A DNA stretch of 64,000 nt from Sclerodactyla briareus (Eukaryota; Echinodermata; Holothuroidea; Dendrochirotida; Sclerodactylidae). Position numbers and translations under genes: made by a program. Position 1 is the first letter of the stretch. Each line of letters opens with the position of its first letter. The notes under the pieces are model-generated. The model was not told the DNA's origin. It was given only the letters and a program-made list of their open reading frames with translations, and searched no databases. Where the stretch lies: NCBI GenBank assembly GCA_026419785.1, contig JAODTK010000677.1, positions 62,001 through 126,000 on the forward strand. The letters run 5' to 3'. Below, one piece after another: positions 37,376-50,699 of the stretch.

Positions 37376-38199
37376 TTCAAAATACAGAACTGATTTTACG
37401 ATGTACAATTAAGACAATCAAATTAATACGCACGACACTCTACCAAAATGTAGCCCAAACTGTTCCCACGTACTTACGACTGCCCGCATGTCTAAATAGG
37501 AGGGAAATAACATCCTTCTCACACGCTCGCATGGTTTATGGTCCACTTAATCACATTATGAGTGATAACAGATTAATGCTAACGAAAAATCTATAAAAAA
37601 CATTTTACCGAAAAGTAGTTTGCTACTAGTTAGAAAAATCTGTGTGCATATTAATCAGCTCTGGACAATTCAGGACAAAAAATATCCATTTTTTAAATGG
37701 AATCCAAAATGATGGGGCGACCTGACTAAACGACCGAACGTTTACAGCATAGCCTGTTTATAATGATACATAACACGAATATTAACAATCTGGCAAATAC
37801 TGTTTTCGGAAGATTTATAGCCTACTTGTAGCTCTTTTCACCTCAACTTGTGCCAAGGTATGGTAGGCGGTAAGTTTCTTAACCATGTGGTTCTCATATT
37901 CTGTTATCGTTAACTGACAGTGGTATTTAATTTTTCTGCATACACGGTATATCAAGTGAATAGATCATGACGAAAAGTACCGGCAAGGCGGTTGTGATTC
38001 GCTAGAATCATTGCGGGTTGCCCCCAATTGCTTTTGCCCCCGCGAAACATTTGCAAGTAACCACTTTCGATATCTCTTGATCGATAGCGTCAGCTTCATT
38101 TGTCATGTGGCCATGCCATATCTAAGGAATAGTGAGGGTACGGGTAGTCGGTTAGTGAATAGAATAATCTATGTGAGTCAAAAATAGGCATGGGCGTCA

Positions 38200-38350
38200 A
38201 TCCTGGGGGGGGGGAAATCCAAGGGGGGGGGGGACGTGGTCCCCCCCCCCACATTTTGGAGGCTGTCCCACTACTTCATTTTCACACAGTAATTTTTTGG
38301 CAGCGGCGTGGTTCATGTCCCCCCCCACTTGGTCATGTCCCCCCCAACCC
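38200..38350. repeat. G/C homopolymer block inside the hAT element
   Basis: Alternating G runs (38204, 38225) and C runs (38241, 38320, 38340) around GACGTGGTCC and TGGTCATGTCC words. The G-rich and C-rich halves could pair. Preceded by GGCATGGGCGTCAATCCT. Confidence 0.7.
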
Positions 38351-38867
38351 TTTTTTTTTTTGAAAAAAAGGATGGTTGACGGACTATGTAAAAGAGTGGT
38401 ATTTACAGGGAGGGGAGGAAGGGGTTCAATGATGGAAGAAAGAAGAAGAAAGCTCCCATAAAAAAAAGAGATAAAGTTGGAAAGAGAATTTCATTCTCTA
38501 TGCTCTTCAATGATAGTTAGCATGGCAACCATATTGTACAAATTTGAATTTTCAAATTCATAAATGTCAATTTTTCATGGGAATGTGCCTTGACGGCGGT
38601 ACGCTCAGGGAGTCCAGACCTCCTACAAGACACAATCAGGCACCAAAGTATATTCATTATGGCCCTATACATCTCAGCTATCAGTAAAATCATTGGTAGA
38701 CCTCTGCATTCTGAAGAGGTATGACCAGCCCAGTACTCTTTGCAAAGTTATGTTATGTCAGTAAATTGTCGATCAGTAGCCGCTTCATTTCAAAAATAGC
38801 CCATATATAGCAAGATTGTTAAGTTTTGCCCTAAATTTGTGAAATAGTGCAGGTCAATTGCATAAGG

Positions 38868-39000
38868 ACTCGAGGACTCGGACTCGGACTCGGACACTGT
38901 GGACTCGGACTCGGACTCGGACTCGGAAGCGATGACTAGGACTCGACTCGGACTCGGAATGATGACTCGGACTCGATCGGACTCGGATTGAGAAGGACTG
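38868..39000. repeat. GACTCG subterminal repeats, right end of the hAT element
   Basis: About 15 GACTCG hexamers in the same orientation as those at the left end, interrupted by short spacers. Confidence 0.88.
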
Positions 39001-39020
39001 ACTCCAGCACTGATAAGTCA

Positions 39021-40314
39021 CATCCTCACAAAAGAAATAAAAGTGTCAGACAAAGAAAGGCGTCCTGTCCAACATATCTACTGCGCAATAACTTCTCTGG
39101 CTTTGCAGTGAATTCAAACTCTTTAAATATGACTGGAATATCTCGACCGAGCTAGTCCACCCTGACGATTATGTATTTGGTACTCCCTTCTACTTTCCAC
39201 CAGTTATCTTTCCCGCCACGCCCCTCTCTTCAAGCTGCCTTCTATTTATTTGTTTAATTATTTGTTGTTCGTTTTCCGTTTGTTTATTTCAACTGATCAC
39301 TTCTTGCAGAAATGAATCGGCAACGCTCCCTGGCACGCAGGAGTAACACGCCAATCCTGTATAGCCAGTTTCTTGGAAACGATGGGGATCATGGAATTTT
39401 TTTTTTTTTTTTATCTCAACGGTCCCGAAGGGCCGGATGAGTATTGTAGTCCAGTTTGACCTTTCAATATATTTACTGTTGCTGGGTGCCATAGCAACGG
39501 TGGCTATGGTACCATCGTGGTGGGTTGGAACTATCCACTGATGGGTACACCCATTGGTGGGGTACCCATGGGTGCCGGTGATCCAGCAATGAGGTTGCAA
39601 CTTGCAGAAGTGTTCGTTTGAGACTCGTGTTTGCGTGTGTGTGTGTGTGTGCGTTTGCGTGTCTCCGTCATATTTTTGTGGTTTTTCTTTTCGAATATCT
39701 CCATGTTTGGATTTGCTGGACGAAGTGATTTTGCACACGCTTTATCTTCACGAAACCATATTGCTCTCAAACTTAGACGGAAACTATCAACTTGGGAATT
39801 TAGGCGCAAAAGACAAATTTTGGGGCAATTTCTCATTTTTACAAAGTTTTTCACTATTTTTCGTGATATTCCCTTATTCCAATGGTTCAATGTATTTCAA
39901 ACTTTTGTAGCCATGTAAAAAGGCCCAATAACAACTTTTCCCATGCACTCAGGCCCCAAATTACCAAAAATGTCAATTGTTAGGGGGAAAAAATAATTTT
40001 TGGCCAAATTTGAGAATTCATGAAAATCTGTTCATTTTTGTTATATTTGCGATTCGGGAGGACTGCATGATTCCAATTTTCAGAAGAAAGTACAAAGAAT
40101 CAAAACAACAGTGTTTGCCCCCAGCATTTATGCTGTTAAATTAACGATTCCATGAAAATGAATATTTTTTGGGGAAAATGGCTGTTTTCAGACATATTTT
40201 TGATAAATTTTGTCCTTTTCACCGCGAAAAGGTAATAGCAACTTAGGCAAGTAGAAACAATTAATAGTTCCACATTTGCCGTGAGATCCTGCAACCCCAG
40301 GGATTGCCCTCTTG

Positions 40315-40350
<36 letters not shown>

Positions 40351-43300
40351 GCTAAAAAACTCTATATTCGATTTCAGACATAGCTGGTGGTAGCAAAAGG
40401 AATCTATGTCGGTGGGGGTGGTGTGTGTGTGTGTGCGTGTGTTGTGTGGGTGTGTTGTGTTTGTGTTATTATTGTCTGGATCTGAATGTTCCTCACTGAC
40501 ACTGTTGCGGGGAACACTGTGGAGGTGCTAGGCAAACATGACGTCATCATAATAATCTTGGCAGATTGGTTCGCGACTGGAATAGCGCCTATACTGTTCA
40601 CGCTCTATTCAGAAATTAGAAGTAAATGGTCATCCTGACCGTTCTCCGTGTTACACATTACAGGGGGATAGGGAAGTGTAAATTTTGCAATAATATTTCT
40701 AGTTTTGAAACAGGTGGACAGGTTTATCACTCCGCACCCCACTCACTGGGATCCAATGCCTGGTATCACCTGGTTGCACCACGCACCGCTTCTAATAGTC
40801 CGGCCTCCTCGGGCAAGAGGCCGGCCTGGGCTGGGGAAACCCCCTCCCTATCCCAACCCTGAGATACCCGAGAAGCTGCGCTAACCCTTAGCTACGAGGA
40901 CGTTCGGCGGTCGGCCCCCACCCACCAGGATCCTGTAACACCGGCTACGGTGGGCAGGATCATCCGCGCGGGGAGGAGCGACGTAAGCATTGTAGGCAGT
41001 AAACCGTATTGAGGGCCTAGGCCTATATCATAAACCAGGAAGCGAAACAAAAACAAGTTTCAGAAGAGTACTTTATTTTTCATGGTTAAGGTTAACCACG
41101 AAAATCTAAGAGGGGACAAGAGAGTGGTTTTGCAACATTTAAAATGAATATTTTCCTTTGTTGTGTTAATTTCTTATTCAGAACTTCCTGATGTATAAAG
41201 CACATGCACCAGTTCCAAGTAATACACAATTGATGAGAGAATGGCATATATTTATAATGGATTTATTATCTTGTGTATGGTTCAAAGTTTCTCGGGTAAA
41301 GGGGGACATTGGAATTTACACGGGGAAGTTCTCCGTTTGAGCTTCGAATGAGGAATACAGCGCATCCTGCAATATTTATTCATTCTTGCATTTTTCTTTT
41401 CATATATATATTATTAATCAACACGCACCAAGAGGAATGAGTCAAAACAGACCAAAAAGCATAGGGAATTTAGATAAACAAATGTAACATTTTTATGCCT
41501 CAAAAATGTGCCTATTTCAGCATTTTTCTTATGATAATCGTTTATATTCAGCAAACATTTTGACATCGACCTGTTAAGAGTGCGGAATGTGACAAAACAA
41601 AAACATTAACAAGGTCCCAATGAGTCATAAAATGGAACGTTGGCACCCATTTGATGTCATATACCCGTTTATATTCAACGGGGTTTTTTTTTCCGTTCTA
41701 TGTGTACTGTCAGCGAATTAACTCTTCCTAGTTTAAATAGTTTGTTGAATCAAGAAAGACGGCCATGGGGAGCTTCTCAGTTAAGTCTTGAAACCATAAC
41801 AACGGAAAATGAGGAAAGGAATGGATAGTGAAGAATTCCATCAGCAATTCCTGAAAAAACGTCGCGATACCACATGTCGTCGTAGCACATAAAATTTTTG
41901 AGATCAAGCGATTGGACACTATACACTTCATGCGTCCCATTATCTCATACAGTCAAATGGACGATTTCGATCTCAAAGAGTGACCTGCCCGAGGACATTT
42001 TGACAACCAAAAGTACACTTGCCTAGTTTATGATTCTTGGGTGGGTCCAAACTGAAGTTTATCATGTTCACTTGGGCAAATAAGTACATCCTAATCATGT
42101 TATTGGAACCATCTGCAAATTCTTATCCATCCGTAAAAACTACTGCGGCAATTACCGACCAGTTTGGGATTAAGGCCAAAGGGTAACGGAAATACGGAAC
42201 GTAAGTGTGTTATTTTCAATCGCGCATGGTAGGCGCGGTACTAATTCAGTGTTGTTATGGCGACCGCCGCTAAGGCACCCAGCAACTCATGGGGGAACTC
42301 CCCGGAGAGCAGACAATGGAGACTCGGAATTCCCCCACTGACCTATAATAAAATCAAGGGTACACTCAGTCCGGCACGAGAACGGCACGCGCCTGTCAAG
42401 GCCCGGTAACGGCCCTTTGGAAACCTATAGGGGTACCATTGGGGCCCGCCAAACGGACATTGAAGTGGTCTTTGTGTAAAACATGTACATTCAAAATAGT
42501 TGGTAAAATAGCATACCGTATAATCACTTGATTAACCTCCTATATTCTCGATAATTATGCCCTTCAGAATTGTTTGTTTCCTTCCCGATACTATTGGAAA
42601 GAGGTACATTCATGTTTTGTTTTATTCATCGAACACTTACTCTTATGCAGACTTTTCGGGATAAGTCCGTCTACAGTTACCACGTACACATGCTCAAATA
42701 AAGACAGATACAACAATATACGAGACTATTGTCCCGTATAGCGACATATATTCCGTATAGCGATATATGCTGTTTTTCTGATCTGCTTTGTTAAACCTCC
42801 GCTAACTTGCATAAGTCAACTCGTTTAAAGACAAAAAAACTTCTTAAAAAAGCTTTTTTGGATTGTTATAACGCATATATTTAATTGACGTTTCTATTTA
42901 TGTTACGCATATATTTATTGACGAATATATTTACGGTCTGCCATGCGTTTTGTTTGTCCTGGTGTACTGTAATGTAAAGAATCATGATTATTGATCACGA
43001 CGCTCCCTCCCAAAAAAACACCAATTTAAATTTTGATGCTTTAGCAATTACCTCCATCTCTCTACAACAAAGAGGAACTAATAATTTGCTCTTGTCAATA
43101 AAAAATTCGATACCAGATTTTATTCTCAGATATACCGATAGGTCGAAATAGTATTTCTAGCCTCGGACACTTCAGTCGAATGACAAACCGATTTATCAGG
43201 CCCATTTGTGTTAGTTGACGAATAGGCCTATAACGAAAGGGTTCCCCTTGCTATTTTCCAGGGAATAGGTGGTCGCAGTAATGAAGCATTTTCAGTAGTT

Positions 43301-43740
43301 ATTCTATGGATAATGATTATTAGATGACCAGGGACAGGTTTGTTGGGTATGTGCTTCCAAGTTTCATAGTATTTAAAGATGGATTGTCGTCAATTAAAAT
43401 AAATCTTGTAAACGAAATACTGCACCCAGCAATTGAGATAAATTGAAACCAAATGGTATATATCACGCATTTTTTTTCCGTCAAAATAAAAGTGATATTA
43501 TTAATTGATAGGGTAAAAAAGTATCGCTTCAAATTTAATTTGTGCTGCACATTACGATATTTTGTCGTGACGTCATGCAAAATTCGCCGTCGCTTGGTCG
43601 CTGGACGTAAGAGGCGGACAATCCATCCTTAACATCTTCACAGTAATAAAAATTACCCAAATCCACTGAAAAAAAAGCTTTTCCCCCAAGATTGTAGATA
43701 ATCATGTGGCTTATTCCTTGGAGTAATATTTGTACATATT
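39021..43740. other. unassigned DNA with microsatellites
   Basis: Contains GT-rich tracts at 39632-39662 and 40418-40462 and a TTA run at 40313-40352. A GC-rich segment lies at 40720-40990 and TAGGCCTA palindromes at 41018 and 43223. No gene or bounded element recognised. A poly-T run lies at 39395-39410. Confidence 0.4.
40313..40352. repeat. (TTA)n microsatellite
   Basis: About 13 uninterrupted TTA/ATT units. Confidence 0.95.
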
Positions 43741-43802
43741 CTATATTATTATTATTATTATATTATTATTATTATTATTATTATTTTATTATTATTATTA
43801 TA

Positions 43803-43840
<38 letters not shown>
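43741..43840. repeat. (ATT)n followed by (AGT)n microsatellite
   Basis: About 60 bp of ATT with slips, then 12 AGT units (43804-43840). The frame of Ile/Tyr/Val across it is an artefact. Confidence 0.95.
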
Positions 43841-44430
43841 AATTTCTGGTTCACTAGATCGTTCCAGCCATTTGTTTTTCGTATTCTAAGTAGAAGGGTC
43901 CTGGCTCATGTCTGTATGTCCAAATTTCCAAGTAATTTTATGGGGCATTGACCGTTTCTCCCTAGAATCAAATTATTGCTCCTAAAACTCCTAGACCAAT
44001 GTCACATTGCCACAAATAGGTATATGTCAATTGTCTTCAACTGTTTTGGAATAGTGCATTACCGTCCGCGTGGGACATATTTTAAAAACCTTTTTCCGGT
44101 GGTCAGGAGTCGCGCCGATTTTATCACTGATTTTTGTTGTCTGAACAAAATAGAACAGACACGTAAAATAGGATACTTAGAACAATAATTTACGATTCCG
44201 ATATTTCTCTTGGGTGAACTGCCGCTTATAGGGAAATTATGTCATCGTAAAATTTTAATTGAAAGGTCTAATCATAGAGCTTACTAGCCGTTTTGTTAAA
44301 GTCTACAAAGAGGTAAATATCAGAGTCACCGGTCAGTTTACATTGCCTTCGGGGAAACGTTAGGTTGTTCCAAACGATTGGTGGTAATTTATTTTGTTAA
44401 TAGGCTGTGATTGAATTCTTACCGTAAGTT
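43841..44430. other. unassigned non-coding DNA
   Basis: A 70-codon frame at 43976-44188 is not like any family I recognise. Nothing else seen. Confidence 0.4.
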
Positions 44431-44434
44431 TTTA

Positions 44435-44580
44435 CACTGTAAAAATTGTTGGGTACAAATACCCCTGGGCAATTCGTTCCACCCAGCTAGGGTAAACATT
44501 CACTAAAAATGGGTAACATTCACCCAGACTGGGTAAAACAATCGCCCAGGTGGTATCTGTCCCCAACATTTTCTAGAGTG
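44435..44580. mobile_element. 146 bp MITE with TA target duplication
   Basis: The left end CACTGTAAAAATTGTTGGG and the right end CCCCAACATTTTCTAGAGTG are inverted copies with a few mismatches, flanked by TA at 44433-44434 and 44581-44582. The interior repeats GGGTAA-ATTCACCCA words in both orientations, so the whole element can fold into a hairpin. No coding capacity. Confidence 0.82.
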
Positions 44581-44981
44581 TAGCAATTTCTCACTTCCAT
44601 TATGCTCGAAAACTCGAATGCCCTAACCACGTCACACGGATCGATGTCAGGAAAGAGTCTAGCTTAGCATTCAGAAGTGTGGCCAAAATACAACTTGATT
44701 TTCGTCACCAACCATTGTACCGTGAGTGTTTTTTTTTTTTGTGTGTGTTTTTTTTTTCCTTACCGGAATATAGCTCACAAATCCCCCCGATTCTCAAAAG
44801 CAGATGACACATTTTATCATCTTAAGTTTTCGCCACCCTTGGAAACTCAGTTGGTTATTTTGAGAATAACGTTAGACTACAAATTCTTTCGAGTGAACGC
44901 TTTATACTGCTATTACACTACGTATAGTATAGTGGTTCGATTTCCTTCCTGACGAGTTCTCTCTTAGGACAAATCGACATT

Positions 44982-45081
44982 GTGTTACTCTATTCAGATG
45001 TGTGTTACCCTACTCGGCTATGCGTTACTCTTCTCAGTAGCGTGTTACTCAACTCAGCTCTGTGCCACCCCACGCAATGGT
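44982..45081. repeat. 5 x 20 bp minisatellite
   Basis: Five head-to-tail 20 bp units starting at 44982, 45002, 45022, 45042 and 45062. Each begins GTGTTAC (or GCGTTAC, GTGCCAC) and has an ACTC-CAG core. Units 1-4 are clear and the fifth is diverged. Confidence 0.9.
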
Positions 45082-45229
45082 GATAAGTGTGGTACCTAGG
45101 TAACTGTGCCATCGAGACAGGCATTGTAGAATGCTCTAAGGACGTACCATGGCTCACACGCCGACGTTTAGTTTAGAAAGATAGTTTAGTAAGAAAAGGT
45201 CAGGAAGGTAAAATCCTCATGAATGACCC

Positions 45230-45790
45230 TGAAACCACCACTACCCAAAATGAAGAAAAATAACTCGCTCACAATTCCTGAGAAAGAAATCAAGGCTGCT
45301 CTGGAATTACATAACATTTTCACACCAACCAAACATCTTCAGGGAGGCTGTTCCGCTCATTGATCACTCCTTGGGAGAAAAAAATACTTCCGAATATCAA
45401 ACTTGCGAGGTTTGCCACGAAGCTTGATACGATGACCCTATCAGTGGCAGCATCAGGAAATCAAAGTAGTAGAAAGGAAGGCCATGGACAATTTTGAAAA
45501 CCCAAATCAAATCACCTCGAATCCGCCTTATATAGCTCCATCCAGTCAAATCGAAGCGCTTTATCTTCCCTTATGAGGTAAATCTCTTAGACACCTAATT
45601 ATTCTGGTAGCACTACTTGGAACGTTCTCACTTGACAAACTTATCTTTCGAGGAATAGGGATTCCACACCTGCACGGAATACTCCAGGTGAGGTCTTACC
45701 AACTGTTCAAACATACTAACAACAATACCTTTATGGAGAGAACTGAAAATACGTCAGTCTAGTTTCTGAACTTGCCCTTCCGTTCCTATC
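45230..45790 (-). mobile_element. CR1-like LINE 3' fragment
   Basis: On the minus strand, joined frames give FEQLVRPHLEYSVQVWNPYS, then FDLTGWSYIRRIRGDLIWVF with KIVHGLPF, then SEVFFSQGVINERNSLPEDV. This is the C-terminal order of CR1-type reverse transcriptases (VRPHLEY-x-VWNP; R-x-RGD-LI-VFK; FFS-R-x-WN-LP). Frameshifts near 45550-45650 break it. No 5' part is present. Confidence 0.85.
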
Positions 45791-48700
45791 GAATGTGGGG
45801 AGGGCGAATGATCAATGTGAGAACCAGCTCGCGCATGAAGGGTTACTCATTGACGATAGGCGTTACGAATGGTTACCAATAGATACAAAATAAACGCCGC
45901 GAACACTCTTTCCACGAATATTTGCGCTGGAATAATAATTCTACCCCTAACCTCAGGATTTTTTTTTTAAATTAGTACCCTCAGATGCAAGCTTGGGCTA
46001 TACTGGCATTCAGAGGTGCACATGTACGAGATTCTTCATATGAGAAAAGATATACTGTTCCGCCAGAAATGGGTGCGTACGCCTCTACAACCCAAGCTAT
46101 TTTAATTTTTTCTTAGTTGCTAGATTATTGTACCGTATTGTATTGTCATCAGGCTTTTTTCCTAACGAAATCGTGAATTGGGGGTTTCCCCCAAAAAACT
46201 CGGGGTCATCCCGCGGGAAATATTTGTGTATATCATGTCAAGTATATCGCCCACCTTAGGCGTGGTATCAAATGGCAAAACGGAAGTAATTCCCCTTGTA
46301 ATTATTGCGCATCACATAGCCTGCACTAGCCACCTCTTCTGTCCTAATTTAGTTTCCCTTTGCCTCGAGTGGAACGGCAACTGGTACCATGAGTGCGTTT
46401 GTATAGTAATCGGTTGTCATGTTAGACATCTGTAAACGGAGAGTTGAATGGAAAACCCCTGCGCAATTCGTGCGAAGCGTGCATATCATTGTGCATACTA
46501 TTGGTCGCTGCTATCGGGCGCTAACAGTGCGCGACAGTTGCGCGCTCCGTATAGTGGGCGTGGTCTAATCTAACAGACAAATCACATATCATCTGATAGA
46601 TATCACATGAACGGTCAACTGATCCTGACTCCCCATTACAGGACGATGGCGTACCGGTGAAACGCCCAAACAAAATTTATATACCATCAATCGTATTTTC
46701 TGATAGACGGAGGGGGCAGGTATCTTCCGATATTATTACAACCCCTGACCCACGAGGGTAAAACGCCCGATAATGTCTAAGAGAGTGTTATACGCCCTCC
46801 ATCCTCTAAATACCACAGGCTGATCAAGAGACAGGCGTATGATTATAAAAGATGGAAAAGATTACCAAGTCTTCCACAGTGAGCGTGGTAGCGTGGAGTA
46901 TTAACTGTAAATGAAGGGGGGGGGGGAGGGGCGGCAAATCGAAGAGAATGATTACAATGTACTGCGATAGTAAATGGGTTGATTTTCACATGAACTGATT
47001 GCCTAATTGATATAGGAATTTTCTCAAAAGGGACAAAGAGGAAGCATTGAAGTACATGAAATTATGGAAGCTCGTGGAAAATGAACCTGTCAATCGGTTG
47101 ACAGATGAGTGAGAGAACAATTGTGATTCAAAAATCAGTGTGATTCATTGTGGATTGCCATTGTCGTCCGTATAGGCTACCCCTGTCTCTGCGGCGAGCT
47201 GGGTTCCTTGCGTATCTAGCTGACTGAATGTTCATGTATACTTCGTCAAACTACCATCAGCAATCGCGGAATTAACGGATACCCTGCTAGCTCGTTACAA
47301 ATGGTCTTTTTAACATCTGGTAATTCCTTAACCCAATTAGAAGAGAACTTACCATTTGAATTACAATTCGAACACACTTAACAATACGTGTCAATAATGT
47401 TATCTAGCTATGTTACCAGCTTCTCCTACAGAGGGCGTGCGTCATGATTGAAGGTACAGGCCCACGTGTAATTAGCCTGTTTTTTGGCGCCTTCCTAAAT
47501 TAGTAGGTGATGATCGACGATCGGTGTTGTAAAGTAATGGAGATAGGCAACAACGTAGCCTCACTAATGACGTATGACGTATACTCACTAATCATGTTAG
47601 GTGTCGTCATATCAGTTTATTAGAGAAGCATATTTCCGTTGATGAATCAACAGACTGCAAATCTGCCGTGGAAAGGTGCCCGTTTTACTTAATCTTCCGA
47701 AATCTACAAAGAGTTGACTCTTTTTTTTTATTACCGCTAGTTAAGCCTGGAGATTCGATGGAATCGTGGTCGAGTCACAAGTCATGTCGCTGTCTCGTGT
47801 GGACTCCCCTTGTTAATATACTCCTGAACGTATTGCAACAGGTGACTGAATACGGAAGAATGTCTACTAAAATGTATACGATCTGAAAGCATGCTCACTC
47901 TAGTCATATCAACGAATCGACGTTATTCGGAGCCCAAAATGAAGAGTAAGTACAGCGCCTATACCTCTATAGTTAACATCAGTTCAGTGGTATAACTCAT
48001 ATCAGTGCGGACTTTGATGAACATGATGAAGGGCCCCGTTACATTGACGCACGCCGAAGTACATACTGATGAATTCCTTCATGTAGAGGGCCCATTTGGA
48101 CTAAGGCTCGGGTCATGTGATGAGGTCACGGCTCTTATATAATTTGCGAAACATGAAATATACCAAACATGTTCGCTCGACAACCGTGGAACGCATTATA
48201 TGACACGCATGTGTTAATATTGTTCGGTAAATTTTACATACCGATACCTACTCGTAAGCATATACAGCCGCAAAGACGCTGGGTCCTAAAATTCATTATT
48301 ATATACCAAAAATGAAAATGGGCTGATTTGTCCTTGTTAACTTGTTAATGTTGACTACCAGTAGTCAAAACAGAAATTAAGTGGGTTCATACAGAATCGT
48401 CCATGTGATGCATATATGTATGTCGGCATCGGTTTAATCGATTCTATGATTTTATACCAAATCGGGAGAGATTGGTTCCTGACTTTTTCGTCACTGCAAC
48501 TCTTCGCGGCATCCATACGGCTAACGCAAATAACGTCGGTGCCTGAGGACTATAATTATGCGGCTTAAATTGGATAATCGTAGGGGCGATGACCTCTTGG
48601 CATACCTATATACGTAAACCCTTGAGCCAATCACGGCAGAGAATTCTCGTCTCAGTTCTGATATGCTTTGTAAGCATACTTCATTAACATACTGATATTT

Positions 48701-49500
48701 GTCGAGTCTGTCCCTTAATGACAGCATGCTTTCCTTCCTTCCGCACATTCAGAAACTCTTGATAAACCCCGCCCACAGCCGGCTGCTCCGCCCTTTGCAA
48801 CACTATTGAGCTTACACTGGACTTGACGGGCCTGAACACACTATTCAGTATTCAAGTATTACTTGAATGGTGCAGACGAACCGAGTAAGCGTAAGAAGCT
48901 AAGGTGGAGGATGACAGGCTTTAGAGAGAAAATGAAAAGAAAAAGATTCCCTACAGAAATGTCAATGATTGAGAAATGCATCAGCATTTTTGCGTGGTGT
49001 GCCCAGTGGTGATTTGAGATAAGATACGATTCACTCCATTACACCACACAGGGTAATTATTCTCGTAATACAAAATAAGATGGATTAACATTAAAATACA
49101 GCACAAGAACGAAACAACTACACACGTGAAACGATGAAACTACAATGGCAAGGTTGTGAATGTGTCAAATTGACGAAAGGTTGCACCAAAGGGCAAGAAC
49201 ACTAGCGAAAATATTCCGATTATGGATTCCGAATCCCTGTGGGACGAGTAAGGGGGGGGGGGTGACCAGTGGTGTACCAACGGGGGTCAGACCCCTCCCC
49301 ATGACCGCCATGTGATCAATCATTTTTAACACAAAAACTGAGTTTTTGCAGCTCAGTAGAAGTTTTGCAGCTGTTTTGCAGCGAATATTGCGCAGCATGT
49401 GTCTGGGGGACCATAAATTGTACTTATTGCCAATAGGGAGGGGTGAGGTCATTTATGAGGGCGCACCCCCCTTGGGTTCCGACCTCAACCCCTCCCCCCC
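45791..49500. other. unassigned DNA
   Basis: No gene or bounded element recognised. G runs at 46917-46927 and 49253-49261. The 49270-49500 part has a G-rich start and a C-rich end that suggest a small unrecognised foldback. Confidence 0.4.
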
Positions 49501-49514
49501 CCCCCAGACGAATC

Positions 49515-50060
49515 TCTCGGTACGCGCCTGGTCTTGGCTGTCAGTAGCCACATCCTCCCGCTCCGAGGAATCACTGCATTCTGAAATGGTTCATGCATTG
49601 GGTGGTCCGCATCATCCAACATCGCGTCTAACTTCTGTTGGAGTAGACATGTATAGACTGAAGACTATGAGAGTTGACTGTGGGTAATTACGCAACTAGC
49701 CTGTCGGATTATTGAATCAATACGGTTCTGATCTTCCTCTTCACATTCCCGCCTCAAGAAATTAAATTTCAGAATACGTCCATCAAGTTGAACTTCTTTC
49801 ATGGTACGCAAACAGTGCATTCTAGGATTTAGTTTCTTTAGTTGGGGATCAATATGGCTATGCCAGGACAAGCCGTTATCCAGTACTACACAGATATGTA
49901 TATTGGTTCACTTCGCTCAACATCACAGTCCTTAATATGGACAGGACTCGGACTTTAGCCCCCATACTTAGAGAAATTACTACCCAATTGCCTTCGTTTT
50001 GACAACATTTCACGGTATTGCCATTCAAGCAACTACTTCGATTTGGCTTTGGAGTTATAT
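49515..50060 (-). mobile_element. LINE reverse-transcriptase C-terminal remnant
   Basis: Read downward from about 50060, minus-strand frames give LNGNTVKCCQNEGN, then LSWHSHIDPQLKKLNPRMHC, LRTMKEVQLDGRI, ECEEEDQNRIDSIIRQASCV and ADHPMHEPFQNAVIPRSGRM. The order LSW-HI-LKK-x-R-x-LR / DQNRIDSIIRQAS / DHPxHxxF fits the C-terminus of non-LTR retrotransposon proteins. It may extend to 50340, where I recognise less. Frame changes and stops are frequent. Confidence 0.72.
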
Positions 50061-50699
50061 ACAATCCCCCGATCTTTCCAATAATTGTCTATTGATCTTC
50101 CAAACATGCACATGTTGGTGGGGTTCACGACTCTCTGACATGAACTGTCTCGAATCCTACATCGCGATTCGTGGAAGAGTTGTGACGAATGTTCTCATTT
50201 GCCTCTTTACTATGACCCCTAGTTGTACTATCATAGTTGGCATGAGGTAAGTGTGTTATCGTTGTATCATACAGACCTGAGGTTAATCCATACACTTCAA
50301 TCCTATGCATCTCATGCATCAGTTTTGTTGCTCTCATTTGTAATTCTCAATTAGCGTAAACATTCTTGATTCTATAAGGATTGATACAGGCATTAGCGTA
50401 TTCAATAGGTAGAAGACACGCGTTTCGTACAAAACGATCGTTCTCTTATCTAAGTAGGTGAAAACAAATCTACGAGTTAGGCACATGTTGTTTTTTTACT
50501 TTCTGTCTGTTTATTTTACACCGATATCTCCCTGCTCTATATTAGTTTACATTACTCCTAATTAGGAGGCGGGACTGTCTCTTGCCCGCTGTAAATATCT
50601 TTGGTGCATATAGAGCGTGCTGCAGGGTTTCTGTGTTCAGAACCGACTGTATGCTCCTGAAAATTTCACTCTTACAGCAAAACGGAGTAGTGTGACCAG

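Larger units (their letters stand above)
37208..39012. mobile_element. 1.8 kb hAT-type element with 8 bp target duplication
   Basis: The left end is CAGTGCTGAAGGACTCGAG (from 37208) and the right end is GACTCCAGCACTG (to 39012), inverted copies starting with the CAG typical of hAT transposons. The octamer ATAAGTCA stands immediately outside both ends (37200-37207 and 39013-39020). An 8 bp duplication is the hAT hallmark. Both ends carry dense GACTCG hexamer repeats. The interior has no recognisable transposase, only short frames, so it appears non-autonomous. A block of long G and C runs (38200-38350) may be a second element nested inside. Confidence 0.9.
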
